A DNA stretch of 64,000 nt, from assembly GCA_034231615.1 (NCBI GenBank), contig CM067309.1, forward strand, positions 33,836,310 to 33,900,309, in the 5' to 3' direction. A program made the translations under genes and the position numbers. A model generated the notes under the pieces. That model ran no database searches. It was not told the origin of the DNA and saw only the letters and a list, made by a program, of their open reading frames with translations. Below are positions 1-13,800 of the stretch, piece by piece. Source of the DNA: Meghimatium bilineatum. Taxonomy: Eukaryota; Mollusca; Gastropoda; Stylommatophora; Philomycidae. Position 1 is the first letter of the stretch, and every line of letters starts with the position of its first letter.

Positions 1-115
1 GCATGTGTGCCTATAGGTGCATGTGTGCTTATGGGTGCATGTGTTTTTGTGGTTGTATGTGTGCTTGGGGTTCATGTGTGCTTGAGGGTGCATTGTGCTT
101 ACATGTGACAAATAA
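1..115. repeat. GT-rich imperfect tandem repeat at window edge
   Basis: Imperfect units of roughly 20 bp built on GTGCATGTGTGCTTATGG run from the left edge. The array probably continues outside the window. No coding signal. Confidence 0.7.
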
Positions 116-279
116 TTCTTGAAACATGTCTACAGAATAACTAATTTATGCCGACTTGTCCTTGTGATGTAAAACAGTACATGTGGCTCAGTGGCCAGTG
201 CACTGTTTTTCTAGTCCTGTGGTCTATGTTCATGTTTACAGTTGATCTGATACAATTCTAAAACCCCTCGCAACTCATT

Positions 280-585
280 AGTTAACGCATCTTCTTCTTC
301 TTCTTCTGCGTTCGTTCTCAAACTCCTGCAGATTAGCATGATGTAGTCCGGAGAACGGAATGTGTTGTGTCATGGTTTACAGCATTGCTGCGATAGCTGC
401 GCCTTTCGGCCTGACACATCCGACTTCAGCATGGCTTTGGGTCACTGACCCTATATGGGATTGGACAGCCAACTCCATCCCATAACCTCCGTAGTCGCAT
501 CGTACGGCATGCATGAAAGGTAAACAGTGTTGCTATTCTTTGCTCCCCTTTCGGGCCCCGACAACACACGGGCCAGTTAACCCAT
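280..585 (-). mobile_element. SINE-A copy with target-site duplication
   Basis: The element occupies 291-574 in minus orientation; its (AAG)n tail appears on the + strand as CTTCTTCTTCTT. An 11-bp duplication with one mismatch flanks it: AGTTAACGCAT (280-290) and AGTTAACCCAT (575-585). The body matches at least eight other copies here (for example 23283-23567 and 61930-62156), including the palindrome-like motif GTCGTAAAAGGCGAC near the 5' half of the element. I see no clear tRNA-type box A and box B in its head. Family name unknown; SINE status is inferred from length (~285 bp), tail and duplications. Confidence 0.85.
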
Positions 586-734
586 GGAAACGGGTCTTCT
601 AAAATAGTAAGGATTGTAAATATGATTTTGACCACGTTTCCTACGTATTCTTCCGCTGGTCGATGAGAAGCCATGTGATAGTTGAATCATCATCAACAAA
701 TCTATAGCCTAATCATGACCGTCTGCAATAAAGA

Positions 735-900
735 CCTTCAGACAAAATATTAATTACGACCCCATTCGTTAGGTTTTTTAAATTTATAATTTGAATTTTG
801 GTTGGTCACTATTTACATGTTTGGAATCGCATGCCAAGCATAGCCAAGGCGACTCCAAGTGTATAAATAGTGACACCAATTTTGACAGAGTTGTTAGTCA
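735..900. mobile_element. Palindromic MITE, degenerate copy
   Basis: It contains the family core GGAATCGCATGCCA (822-835) followed by a motif close to AAAATAGCCAAGGCGACTCC, and a left arm reading TTAATTACGACCCCATTCGT. The arms fold back on each other around the core. Related copies lie at 13338, 13862, 14282 and 49204. No open frame; non-autonomous. The right arm is decayed, so the end is approximate. Confidence 0.65.
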
Positions 901-1077
901 GCATGAATTATTTCACTGTTGGAAACTGTAATCAATTGGAGCCGGTTCTCTTTTAAAATGGTATGTAATATAATATACATATTAAAAATATAATAAAGTT
1001 AAGAATATCTACCGAGAACATTTCTCATAGTTTTAATGAAATCAAACCTAATATATATATAAAACAATACCATACCG

Positions 1078-1215
1078 CACCACACCACACCACACCACAC
1101 AACACAACACAACACAATACAATACAATACAATACAATACAATACAATACAATACAATACAATACAATACAATACAATACAATACAATACAATACAATAC
1201 AATACAATACAATAT
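1078..1215. repeat. Pentanucleotide microsatellite (AATAC)n grading from (ACACC)n
   Basis: About 27 units. The array drifts from CACAC/AACAC to AATAC along its length. Open frames on the minus strand (runs of IVLYC) are products of the repeat. Confidence 0.95.
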
Positions 1216-1394
1216 AATATATTATATTATTATAAAATTGAATCAATGGAGAGAACATGAAATCAACGTAATTAATTCATTGAAAGCAGGCAATAGAAGA
1301 GATTATGTTAAGGAACGGTATTTTCATGCAAAAAGAAAGATGCAACAATGGTACACGTTAATATTAGCATATACAAGATAGTTACTAATAATTG

Positions 1395-1760
1395 GCACAG
1401 TAATACACCAAGTGTAGGGCCTACAAGTTAGTTATTGATACAGCAATATAACAAGTGTAAAATTTAGTTATTGGCATAGCAATACAACAAGTGCACAAGC
1501 TAGTTATTGGCACAGCAATACACCACGTGTACAAGTTAATTATTGGTACAGCAATACACCAATTATACAAGCCAGTTTTGGGACATCAATACACCAAGTG
1601 TACATGTTAGTTATTGGTACATCATTACATCAAGTGTACAAGCTATCTATTGGCACAGCAATACATCAAGTGTGCAAGCTATATATTGGTACATAAATAC
1701 ATCAAGTGTACAAGCTATATATTGGTACATAAATACATCAGTTTACTGCTATTTTTATGC
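1395..1760. repeat. ~36-bp minisatellite
   Basis: Roughly ten imperfect units built on TTATTGGCACAGCAATACA, ending about 55 bp before the splice acceptor of exon 1816-1889. Confidence 0.85.
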
Positions 1761-1815
1761 CTTATGTGTTGGAGTAATCTTGGCTAAGTCGTTTGATAAC
1801 TTTCCATTATTACAG

Positions 1816-1889
1816 AATAGAAGAAAACAAATATATTATCCGGGAGAGACACATTGCATGTGATTTCTATGTGCTTCTCAAAGGGAAAG
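1816..1889 (+). CDS. CNBD-like gene, exon a
   Basis: The acceptor is TTCCATTATTACAG (AG at 1814-1815) and the donor GTATGT begins at 1890. The first base completes a codon from an unseen exon. The remainder reads IEENKYIIRERHIACDFYVL then LKGK, the typical beta2-beta3 region of a cNMP-binding fold (…II…GH…FYVLLKG). It ends with one base (G) that combines with GT of the next exon to give Gly. Confidence 0.75.
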
Positions 1890-4800
1890 GTATGTTTGTC
1901 ATCAAGTTCATGATATTTTCTTGGAGTCTGGATCATAATCCCAACATTCAATGTTATGTAAATAAACTTTCAGACAGAACAATTTCCCGACAGTCCAACT
2001 TCCTAACATACCAACTTCCTAACATACCAACTTCCTAACATACCAACTTCCTAACATACCAACTTCCTAACATACCAACTTCCTAACATACCAACTTCCT
2101 AACATGCCAACCATCTGACGAAACAATATCCCCACATACCAACCTCTTGACAGACCAACTTCCCGATACTCCAACTGCCAGACAGACCAATTTCCTTACA
2201 GAAACAATATTCTCACGTACCAACTTCTTGATAGATCAATTTCCCGACTGTCCAACTTTCAGAATGATCAACTTCCAGACAAACCATCTTCCTGAATACC
2301 AACTTCAAGACAGACTAACTTCCTGATGGAATAATATCCCCGCATACCAACTTCTTGATATACCAACTTCCTGAACACCAACCTCCAGATAGACCAATTT
2401 CCTTAACACCAACTTCCAGAGAGACCAACTTCCTAAACACCAACTTCCGTACATGCTAACCTCCTGACAGACCATCTTCTCGAAAGTCTAACTTTTCAAC
2501 AAAAATAGACTATTTTATATTATATATTGAATTGGTTTTCATTTTTTTCTTTTTACAGACAAATAAACACTATTATTGTAAACTTATTGTTTACGTAAAC
2601 TTGATATAAGTGCAATAGTAAAATGAAATGATAGGACATATAAAAGTAACTGTGCTCAATAGAAGATCTAAGATTTTGAACAGATAAGAACACGCCAAGC
2701 ATCAAATGATTCCATCAAGACACCAGTTACCAGTGGAGTAGCGTCAACAGACGGCAAAAAGCTGGGCGTCTCCTCCCATGATTAAACCATTTAAATAGTT
2801 CACTCAAATGTTTCGCCTGAGTAGGCCATATTTTCTTCCTCTCTTCTTGATAGAGTTGACAGGCATGAAGAATACGTTCTGCTGTATCTGGACTGAGTTC
2901 ACAGTTTTCACATGTCTGTCTCGCCAATTTTCAGCTTTCTGAACATATGGCTTCTCAGTCTGTTGTGACCAGATTGTATTCTGAAGACAATGGTTTGTTC
3001 CTTGTGTGATATTTTATGGTAGGGGTCATTTGATTCTGCAGTTGGGTGCAGCTTCTTCCACTTTTTCTTATATTCCACTTTTATCTTAGTCTTATATTCA
3101 TAGTACATATTATCACTCTCTATTTGTTCTACTGATCCACATTTCCTTGTCTGGAGATCAGATTTTTCATTTCCAAGTACGCCAGAGTATCCAGAGTCCC
3201 ACCTCAGTGCTGTTTTTTTAGTGGTAGTGCTGAGGCACATGAATTCATTCATGGTCGTAGTAGTCATGTATATAGATAATCTATGGATATCCTTGCTGTC
3301 TGTCGGCAGTCTGGAAGCGTGTGAAAACCACTTTATCTGTTATCTTTTGATGTGTTCCAATACTGGTATTGTTTTGGTTATCTATCTGATGTTATCGTTT
3401 CTAATTCTATCTCTTAATGACACTCTGAGTATTCTTCGTAGACATGTCATTTCTGCTGTCACTATTTTTCTTTTGTCTTGTGCTGTCATTGTCAAGACAC
3501 AGAAGAACGAGAGGTAAACATAAACATACATGGAGAGAAACTACAACAAGTAAAACAGTATCAATATCTTGGAAACATAGTCACAAATAATGGCAGATGT
3601 GAAACAGAAGTTAAAATGAGAATAGGAATGGCTAAAAGTACCTTCAATGACATGAGGAAAATATTAACATCTAAACAAATTACAAACAAGTTAAAAATGA
3701 GAATTATAAAATGCTATATCTACTCTATATTAATGTATGGCTCAGAAACATGGACACTAAACAAACAATTAGAAGACAAAATTGATGCCTTTGAGACGCG
3801 GTATTACATTTCTTCTTCTTCTTTCGTTCACTTGAAACATGTCTATATCTGTAATTCTGTCTCCTTAATAAAACTCACTGTCTTTTGTAGTTCATACAGT
3901 GTCCCATAGAGTTTTGATTCCAGTGTTGTTTCCTCTGGCCAATATGTCTGCCTCAGCGTTTCATGCTCAGAACACTCTTGAAGTATATGTTTGGCACTCT
4001 GTGCTGCCTGTCCACATGTACACATGGCCGTGTTGTCAATCTTGAACTTTGTATACATGTGACTGCGGAGTCGGTTGTGTCCTGTTCTGAGACGTATAAT
4101 TATAACTTGTTCTGGTCTGTTCATAATGTGATAGTCATCTTGTGTTGGTGTTTGTGGCTTTCTTATTGACTTGATCATCTGTTTTTTTCTGATGGTAGGT
4201 GATTGGTATATCTGGTTGGTCTTCGGCAGCACCTTCCTTAGCCAGTTGGTCTGCTTTTTCATTTCCTGGTATTCCACAGTGAGAGGGTATCCACTGCATG
4301 GTTACCCTATACTGGTAAGACAATTCGCTAAGTAGTTTTTTCTAGTCTGTTAGTTTTCCAGACTGGAGAGCTTGAAGCACTGACCTTGAACTCATAGACC
4401 GATTTAATGTTGATTAAGTCTATACTGGTGTAGTGCTACATTACTAATGCATCTTGTACATCTAGAAAACATTAGAAGCCAACAGTTCTGATTGCATGTT
4501 TGATACTGTCACGTATGAATAAATCCACAGCCATGGAGGTGAGACTAGTAGGTGACCCCTACTACTTGGGCAACGGAGAGATGAAACTTATTCGCAATAT
4601 TAAAAAATCGGAAGCTTTTGGGGTGAGGAAATAATGTTGTCCTTATTTGTTCACTATTTACTTTTTGTGCTCGCACTGAACTTGTTAGTCGTTTAAAAAT
4701 GCACTATTAACTTTATCTTGTATTACTTGTTAATATTATTATTATTATTTTGGTCGAGTTTTGGTCATCGTCGATTACGATGGACGAACGTCATCATCAT

Positions 4801-7800
4801 TATTTATACCTTTTAAAAAATAAAATAAACCTTCAGCCTAGTTTTTAGACCGCAAATGTCTATCGACCTATATGAATGTCTACCTACCTACTAACCTGCC
4901 TATCTACATAATATCTACCTACCTGAATGCCTACTTGCTTGCCCATCAATATGTCTGAATAATTCCCTAACTACTAGTCTACCTACTTACATACATACCA
5001 GCCTATGTGACTAAATTCCTATCTATATACAGTGATTATTTCTATGGATACGCTAGGATACGCCATATCCCCTGCTCTATTCTTGGGGTACGCTAGGATA
5101 TGCCATATAGTGCAATGGTTTTTTTGTGAGGATTGTTTTTTTTTATAGTTGTGTTGTCTTAATTGGTTTTTGTTTCTTGATAAAAGTCCCAATAGGTCGA
5201 CACGTTGATAATTGTCTTTGTTCTTTGTTTTATTGTTATTTCTTATCATTTTATATTGAGAGTTATCTACAGCAACCTGTATACTTAATTTAGTAGGCCT
5301 ATATGCTATATCCCTAGATTTTTCTTGGGATACGCTATGATACTCCGTATCCCCACCTCTATTCTGGGGATACGCTAGGATACGCTGTTGCAACAGGTCG
5401 GGGGCCTAATCAAGTTACCTATCATAATATCAATCTTCAAGGTTCATGAGATTCATGAAATTGTAATCTACAATTCAGTATTCTTGAGTATAGTCTCGTA
5501 TTGTCTCGCTAGTCATCAATGAAATAGCTACGGCTAGTCATCAATGAAATAGCTACGGCTAGTCATCAATGAAATAGCTACGGCTAGTCATCAATGAAAT
5601 AGCTACGGCTAGTCATCAATGAAATAGCTACGGCTAGTCATCAATGAAATAGCTACGGCTAGTCATCAATGAAATAGCTACGGCTAGTCATCAATGAAAT
5701 AGCTACGGCTAGTCATCAATGAAATAGCTACGGCTAGTCATCAATGAAATAGCTACGGCTAGTCATCAATGAAATAGTTTAAAGGATTCAAAAGTCGTAG
5801 AGGATTTACTTTCACTGTACTCGGTCTCCCATATGTACTCCGTCACTCTCAACTAATCGGCGTGCCGCCTGACAAGGGTATACACATAGCACGTAACTCC
5901 GTAGCTTCAAGCGATAATCCACATGGGTCTCCGAAAAACTCAACCATATAGACAAGACGACACGAGCCGGATTCGAAGCAAAAGGCTTCTTGAACAAAAG
6001 GCGAACAGCCTAACCACTACGCTAAGGAGGTCCTCGATTATATTGCATGTACACATGTCTTCACAAAATGTCAAACATAAAAATACATGAAGAGAAACTA
6101 CAACAAGTAAAACATTATCAATATCTTGGACACAGTCACAAATGATGGCAGATGTGAAACAGAAGTTAAAAGGAGAATAGGAATGGCTAAAAGTACCTTC
6201 AATGGCATGAGGAAATTATTAATATCTAAACAAATTACAAACAAGTTAAAAATGAGAATTATAAAATGCTACATCTATTCCATATTAATGTGTGGCTCAG
6301 AAACATGGACACTAAATAAATAATTAGAAGACAAAATTGATGCCTTTGAGATGTGGGTATATAGAAGAATAGGGAGAACATCATGGAAAGAGAATAAAAC
6401 AAATAAAGAGATACTAAAAACACCTAATATGAAGAAGGAACTACTAAGAGAAATAAAGATCAGGCAAATAAAATACTTTGGACACATTAAAAGACATGAC
6501 ACCCTATTGAAGACCTTACTTGAGGGTAAAGTCAAAGGGAAGCGAGCAAGAGGTAGGCAGAGATACAAGTAGGAGAGTAACATCACACGATGGACAGGTT
6601 ACAGTCTAGCAGAGTGCACCACCGAGACATGAGATGTTGGAGATACGTTGCAGCCAACCTTCATTGCGGAGACAGCATGATGACACGTCATCTATACTTG
6701 AGACGTTTATGGCTTAACCTACAGGCAGTAACGATCTATTTCAGAGTATCCTTCTCTTAGATGAAGTGCCCTCCCTTGAGAACAAATTCTCATTTATCCG
6801 GCAATCACTGCGACTAACAAACACATCGGTCCCCGTGCCTCGAAATCAGTGTGTCACACGCGCATGATAGGTCATTGCACTATTCACCTAGAAATCACAC
6901 ATAAACAAAAGTGAAGAAAGGAATTGTCATGACTTATTGATTGAATGTGTATTAATATGAACATAGAAGTACTTATCCTTGTGAGTGCCAATGAAATATG
7001 AACATAGAAGTACTTATCCTTGTGAGTGCCAATGAAATATGAACATAGAAGTACTTATCCTTTTGAGTGCCAATGAAATATGAACATAGAAGTACTTATC
7101 CTTTTGAGTGCCAATGAAATATGAACATAGAAGTACTTATCCTTGTGAGTGCCAATGAAATATGAACATAGAAGTACTTATCCTTTTGAGTGCTAATGAA
7201 ATATGAACATAGAAGTACTTATCCTTGTGAGTACCAATGAAATATGAACATAGAAGTACTTATCCTTGTGAGTGCCAATGAAATATGGACATAGAAGTAC
7301 TTATCCTTGTGAGTGCCAATGAAATATGAACATAGAATTACATATCCTTGTGAGTGCCAATGAAATATGANNNNNNNNNNNNNNNNNNNNNNNNNNNNNN
7401 NNNNNNNNNNNNNNNNNNNNNNNNNNNNNNNNNNNNNNNNNNNNNNNNNNNNNNNNNNNNNNNNNNNNNNTGTTAACATTTCCACCAAAATCTCAGATAT
7501 TCGACATAGGTTCCAAATTCTTGTTAACATTTCCACCAAAATCTGAAATACTTGGCATATTTTCGTGTTAATATTTTCAGCAAAAATTCAAATACTTGAC
7601 ATATTTCTTGTTGACATTTTCAACATACCTCAGATATTTCACACAGTTCTAGTTAACATTTTCAACATGACCTCAGATACTTCCCTAGTTCTAGTTAACA
7701 TTTTCAACATGACTTAAGATGTTTCACACAGTTCTAGTTAACATTTTCACTCACAAATTCAGATTCTTGACATAATTCTTGTTAACATTTTCAACATGAC

Positions 7801-10800
7801 CTCAGATATTTCACACAGTTCTTGTTAACATTTTCAACATAACCTCAGATATTTCACACAGTTTTTTTAGTTGATATTTTTATCGGAACTTCAGATACTT
7901 GACATGTTTCTTGTAAACATTTCCAAGACGACTACAGATACTTGACATGTTTCTTGTAAACATTTCCAAAACGACTACAGATACTTGACATGTTTCTTGT
8001 AAACATTTCCAAGACGACTACAGATACTTGACATGTTTCTTGTAAACATTTCCAAGACGACTACAGATACTTGACATGTTTCTTGTAAACATTTCCAAGA
8101 CGACTACAGATACTTGACATGTTTCTTGTAAACATTTCCAAGACGACTACAGATACTTGACATGTTTCTTGAAAACATTTCCAAAACGACTACAGATACT
8201 TGACATGTTTCTTGTAAACATTTCCAAAACCACTACAGATAGATACTTGACATGTTTCTTGAAAACATTTCCAAAACCACTTCAGATACTTGACATGTTT
8301 CTTGTAAACATTTCCAAAACGACTACAGATACTTGACATGTTTCTTGAAAACATTTCCAAAACGACTACAGATACTTGACATGTTTCTTGTAAACATTTC
8401 CAAGACGACTACAGATACTTGACATGTTTCTTGAAAACATTTCCAAAACGACTACAGATACTTGACATGTTTCTTGTAAACATTTCCAAAACGACTACAG
8501 ATACTTGACATGTTTCTTGTAAACATTTCCAAAACGACTACAGATACTTGACATGTTTCTTGTAAACATTTCCAAAACGACTATAGATACTTGACATGTT
8601 TCTTGTAAACATTCCCAGAACGTCATCAGATCTAAACATTCTTGTTGCCTTAACCATGCAGGAGACACAAGATAGAGGTATTTGGGTCTCACCATATTTT
8701 CTGTGCGATTGTTTGTCTGTTTGTTTGTTTGTGTGTTTGTTTGTCTGTTTGTTTGTCTTTTTGTCTGTCTGTATGGATGTTTGTGTGGTTGTTTGTTTGT
8801 TTGAGAACACCAGGAATTGTGAGCGATTATATCTTACTTCCTGTGTGCAATGAGGTCGTTTTTCTGAGCTTTTTTTCGTACCCAGGAGACTTCAGCTTTC
8901 GGCTTAGTGTAATGCCTATTGAAGGAGTCTTCTACTCACAGGGGGGGGGGGACAATAATTGTACAGATGACATGCTACAAAGCTGCTTCCATAAGAGCGC
9001 CTCAATATAACAGCATGTCATCTACTATTTTTTTTACTTTTGCATGGGTGTTTTGTCTAGTAGGCCATTTGTAAGACCCACAGACGCAACCGCATGCATC
9101 CATTGTCTGTTAGCATCATCTGTTCTGTTGCTCTCTCTCTCTGTCTCTCTGTCTCTCTTTCTCTCTTTCATTCTTTCTGTCTTCTATATTTCTCTCTTGT
9201 CCACGCATTCCTCTGCATCTTCAATGTATCATATAGTGGACCATCCTGTTCTGTAGTCACTACTTCTTCTCTTCTTTTGAATTCACTGTGAATTTAATGG
9301 ATCTATTTAATTCTTCTTCTTCTTCTGCGTTCGTTCTCAAACTCCTGCAGATTAGCAGGATGTAGTCTGGAGAACGGAATGCGCTGCGTCATGGTTTACG
9401 GCATTGCTGCGATATCTTCGCTTTTCGGCCTGACACATCCGACTTCAGCATGGCTTTGGGTCACTGACCCTATATGGGATGGGACAGCCAACTCCATCCC
9501 ATAACCTCCTTAGTCGCCTTTTAAGACATGCGTGGAAGGTAAACAGTGTTGCTATTCTTTGCTCCCCTTTCGGGTCCCGGCAACACAGACGATGAATTTA
9601 ATTGACTGTAATGATTGTCAGTTCTATGATTGACTGTACTGATTGTCAGTTCTATGATTGACTGTACTGATTGTCAGTTCTATGATTGACTGTACTGATT
9701 GTCATTTATATGATTGACTGTACTTATTGTAATTTCTATGATTGACTATACCGATTGTAAGTTATATGATTGACTGTGCTGATTTTCAGCTTTATGATTG
9801 ACTGTACTGATTGTTAGTTCTGATTTATTTTACAGATTTACAGTTCTATAATTGAGGGTACTGATTATCAGTTCTATCATTGATTGTACTGATCGTCAGT
9901 TTAATGATTGACTGTACTGGTTGTAAGCTCTATGATTGACTGTGCTGATTGTCAGTTCTATGACTAACTGTACTGATTGTTAGTTCTATGACTGACTGTA
10001 CTGATTGTTAGTTCTGTGAATGATTATATTGATTGTTAGTTCTATGACTGACTGTACTGATTGTTAGTTCTATTAATGATTATATTGATTGTTAGTTCTA
10101 TGACTGACTGTACTGATTGTTAGTTCTATGAATGATTATATTGATTGTTAGTTCTATGACTGACTGTACTGATTGTTAGTTCTATGACTGACTGTACTGA
10201 TTGTTAGTTCTATTAATGATTATATTGATTGTTAGTTCTATGACTGACTGTACTGATTGTTAGTTCTATGACTGACTGTACTGATTGTTAGTTCTATTAA
10301 TGATTATATTGATTGTTAGTTCTATGACTGACTGTACTGATTATTAGTTCTATGACTGACTGTACTTATTGTTAGTTCTATTAATGATTATATTGATTGT
10401 TAGTTCTATGACTGACTGTACTGATTGTTAGTTCTATGTCTGACTGTACTGATTGTTAGTTCTATGAATGATTATATTGATTGTTAGTTCTATGACTGAC
10501 TGTACTTATTGTTAGTTCTATGACTGACTGTACTTATTGTTAGTTCTATGACTGACTGTACTTATTGTTAGTTCTATGACTGACTGTACTTATTGTTAGT
10601 TCTATGACTGACTGTACTTATTGTTAGTTCTATGACTGACTGTACTTATTGTTGGTTATATGAATGATTATATTGATTGTTAGTTCTATGACTGACTGTA
10701 CTTATTGTTAGTTCTGTGACTGACTGTACTGATTGTTAGTTGTATGACTGACTGTACTTATTGTTAGTTCTATGACTGACCATACTGATTGTTAGTTCTA

Positions 10801-13800
10801 TGACTGACTGTACTGATTGTTAGTTCTATGACTGACTGTACTTATTGTTAGTTCTATGACTGACTGTACTGATTGTTAGTTATATGACTGACTGTACTTA
10901 TTGTTAGTTCTATGACTGACTGTACATATTGTTAGTTCTATGACTGACTGTAATTATTGTTAGTTCTATGACTGACTGTACTTATTGTTAGTTCTATGAC
11001 TGACTGTACATATTGTTAGTTCTATGACTGACTGTACTTATTGTTGGTTCTATGAATGATTATATTGATTGTTAGTTCTATGACTGACTGTACTTATTGT
11101 TAGTTCTATGACTGACTGTACTGATTGTTAGTTCTATGACTGACTGTACTTATTGTTAGTTCTATGACTGACTGTACTTATTGTTAGTTCTATGACTGAC
11201 TGTACTTATTGTTAGTTCTATGACTGACTGTACATATTGTTAGTTCTATGACTGACTGTACATATTGTTAGTTCTATGACTGACTGTACTGATTGTTAGT
11301 TTTATGACTGACTGTACTGATTGTTAGTTGTATGACTGACTGTACTGATTGTTAGTTATATGACTGACTGTACTGATTGTTAGTTCTGTGATTGACTGTA
11401 CTGATTGTTAGTTCTATGACTGACTGTACTGATTGTTAGTTGTATGACTGACTGTACTGATTGTTAGTTCTATGACTGACTGTACTGATTGTTAGTTCTA
11501 TGACTGACTGTACTTATTGTTAGTTCTATGACTGACTGTACTTATTATTGGTTCTATAAATGACGATATTAATAGTTATTCTATGATTGATATTTGTTTT
11601 GCTTGACATAATCTCCTTATGTTTCCATTGCTAGGTAACAAACCGAAAATAGTCGAGAAGGAACGCAGAATGACCAAACAGTTCAAGTAAGATTACATTT
11701 GGCGCTATCGCTAGTTAATAGCATAAACCGGGGTTTCTCAAAGTGGGTAATATCGCCCCTAGGAGGCATGAAGACACATGGAAAAAGGGAGGCAGGCTAA
11801 AAGGCTAGCGAGTGACAAGGAAGTGGTAATGCTTTAGGGAACAAAGTACAATTTGATTCTTCTTCTTCTTCTTCTTCTTCTGCATCGTTCATTCTCAAAT
11901 TTCTGCTGGATCTCCCTTGTAACAAGACCATTGTCCTACTAGATTTCTAGCAGGATGTAGTCCGGAGAATGGAAATACGTTGTGTCCCGGCTTTATTTGC
12001 GCCAATGGCCCGACACGTCCGTCTTCGGCGGACAATTTGATTCTATTTGCTAATTTGTAAGTGTAGATAAGACGAAAATATATAATTTTTGGTTTTATTT
12101 CAATACCTGGAAGGACGAGTTGTAAGGTTCTTTTTTTCTATGAGAAATGGGACTGTTTGAAGCATCTTGTCCTTCTCTTATTCGTTTGTTCTCAAACTCC
12201 TGCATCATCAGGATGTAATCCGGAGAACGGAGAGCGTTGTGTCAAACGGTTTACAGCTTTGCTGCAAATATCTACACCTATGAGCCGACACATTGACTTC
12301 AGCATATCTTGTGCGTAAATTTGACATTATATGGGACAGGGCATTCAATTTCACCCTGAAACCTCCTTAATCGCTTCTGATGATATGCTAGGAGGGTAGC
12401 AGTGTTGTTGTTCTTTGCTCCCCTTTCGTGTCCTACAGGCAAAACGCAGGCAAGTGCTTACTTTCATAATTTTTAACTTTCATAGTTTTTGACTTTAAAA
12501 CTGTGCACAATGTTTTGAGAAGTCTGTTACCCGAACGGGAGTAGGGTCTATGTGTGTACATAGGAGGCATGCCCTATCTACATTGTGTACTTAAGATACA
12601 TGTCCCATCACCATTGTGTACGTAGGAGGGGTGCCCCACCACCATTATGTACGTAGGAGGGTTGCCCCATCACCATTGTGTACGTAGGAGGGGTGCCCCA
12701 ACACCATTGTGTATGTAGGAGGGTTGCCCCATCATCATTGTGTATGTAGGAGGGTTGCCCCATCATCATTGTGTATGTAGGAGGGGTGCTCCAACACCAT
12801 TATGTACGTAGGAGGGGTGCTCCAACACCATTGTGTATGTAGGAGGGTTGCCCCAACACCATTGTGTATGTAGGAGGGGTGCTCAAACACCATTAACACC
12901 ATTGTGTATGTAGGAGGGGTGCTCCAACACCATTGTGTATGTAGGAGGGGTGCTCCAACACCATTGTGTATGTAGGATGGTTGCCCCATCATCATTGTGT
13001 ATGTAGGAGGGGTGCTCAAACACCATTGTGTATGTAGGAGGGGTGCTCCAACACCATTGTGTATGTAGGAGGGGTGCTCCAACACCATTGTGTATGAAGG
13101 AGGGGTGCCCCAGCACCATTGTGTATGTAGGAGGTGTGCCCCAACACCATTATGTTTGTAGGAGGCATATCTCATCACCATTATGTTTGTACTGTTTTGA
13201 GGTGAAACCAGCTACCCAGGGAATGAGTATTAATTTTAATTATCAACAGATGCCATTTCCGATTGATGGTTGGCTACACCGGACATTTATCTTCTGTCTC
13301 TTACCTTGGTAGTTCACTCAGCTAGACCATATTCTTCAATAGAAGACCTATTAATTGGACCCCATTCATGATGGGGTTTTTTAAAATATTATTTTAATGT
13401 TTCTCGTTGGTCAGTGTTTACATACTTGAAGTTAGTTTGTTGCTTTCGTGCCGCAGGCGCCACATAGTGCAGATGTTTTGATTATCCATGTGTTGCGATC
13501 CGCTGCCAGCAGTTTTAGTTCTTGCATGGTCTTGCAGCCTGCTATTTCCTCTTTTTTAAGTATGGTATTTTTTATGGTTGCTTTAAGCTTTCCTCGTTTT
13601 CCTTTACTCTAAGGTGTCCACGTAAGGGCGTGTTGGTTTATTCTGTTGTCATCTAATCTGAAAATGTTACCCAGGTATTTCCATCTGCGTTTTTATGACC
13701 TTTGAAATATATTCTTGGTGTGTTGTGTTGTGATTTGGAATCGCATGCCATAAATAGCCAAGACCGACAAATAAATTTAACGGAAATCGGAAACTAGGTC

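Noticed and set aside
426..674. Minus-strand 82-codon frame
   Set aside because: Lies inside SINE-A. Similar frames appear in other copies and break at random positions.
1240..1330. A possible further upstream CNBD-like exon ending ...VKER at ~1318
   Set aside because: The phase would fit (CG + A = Arg), but the acceptor lacks a pyrimidine tract and the donor is weak (GTATTT). Not enough to annotate.
5512..5780. Regular 25-bp repeats considered as CRISPR
   Set aside because: No spacers between repeats; plain tandem array.
5960..6042. Functional tRNA gene (box A and box B present)
   Set aside because: The arms do not form a full cloverleaf, the spacing is altered, and the same head with the same body recurs at 39120-39335. 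A SINE head.
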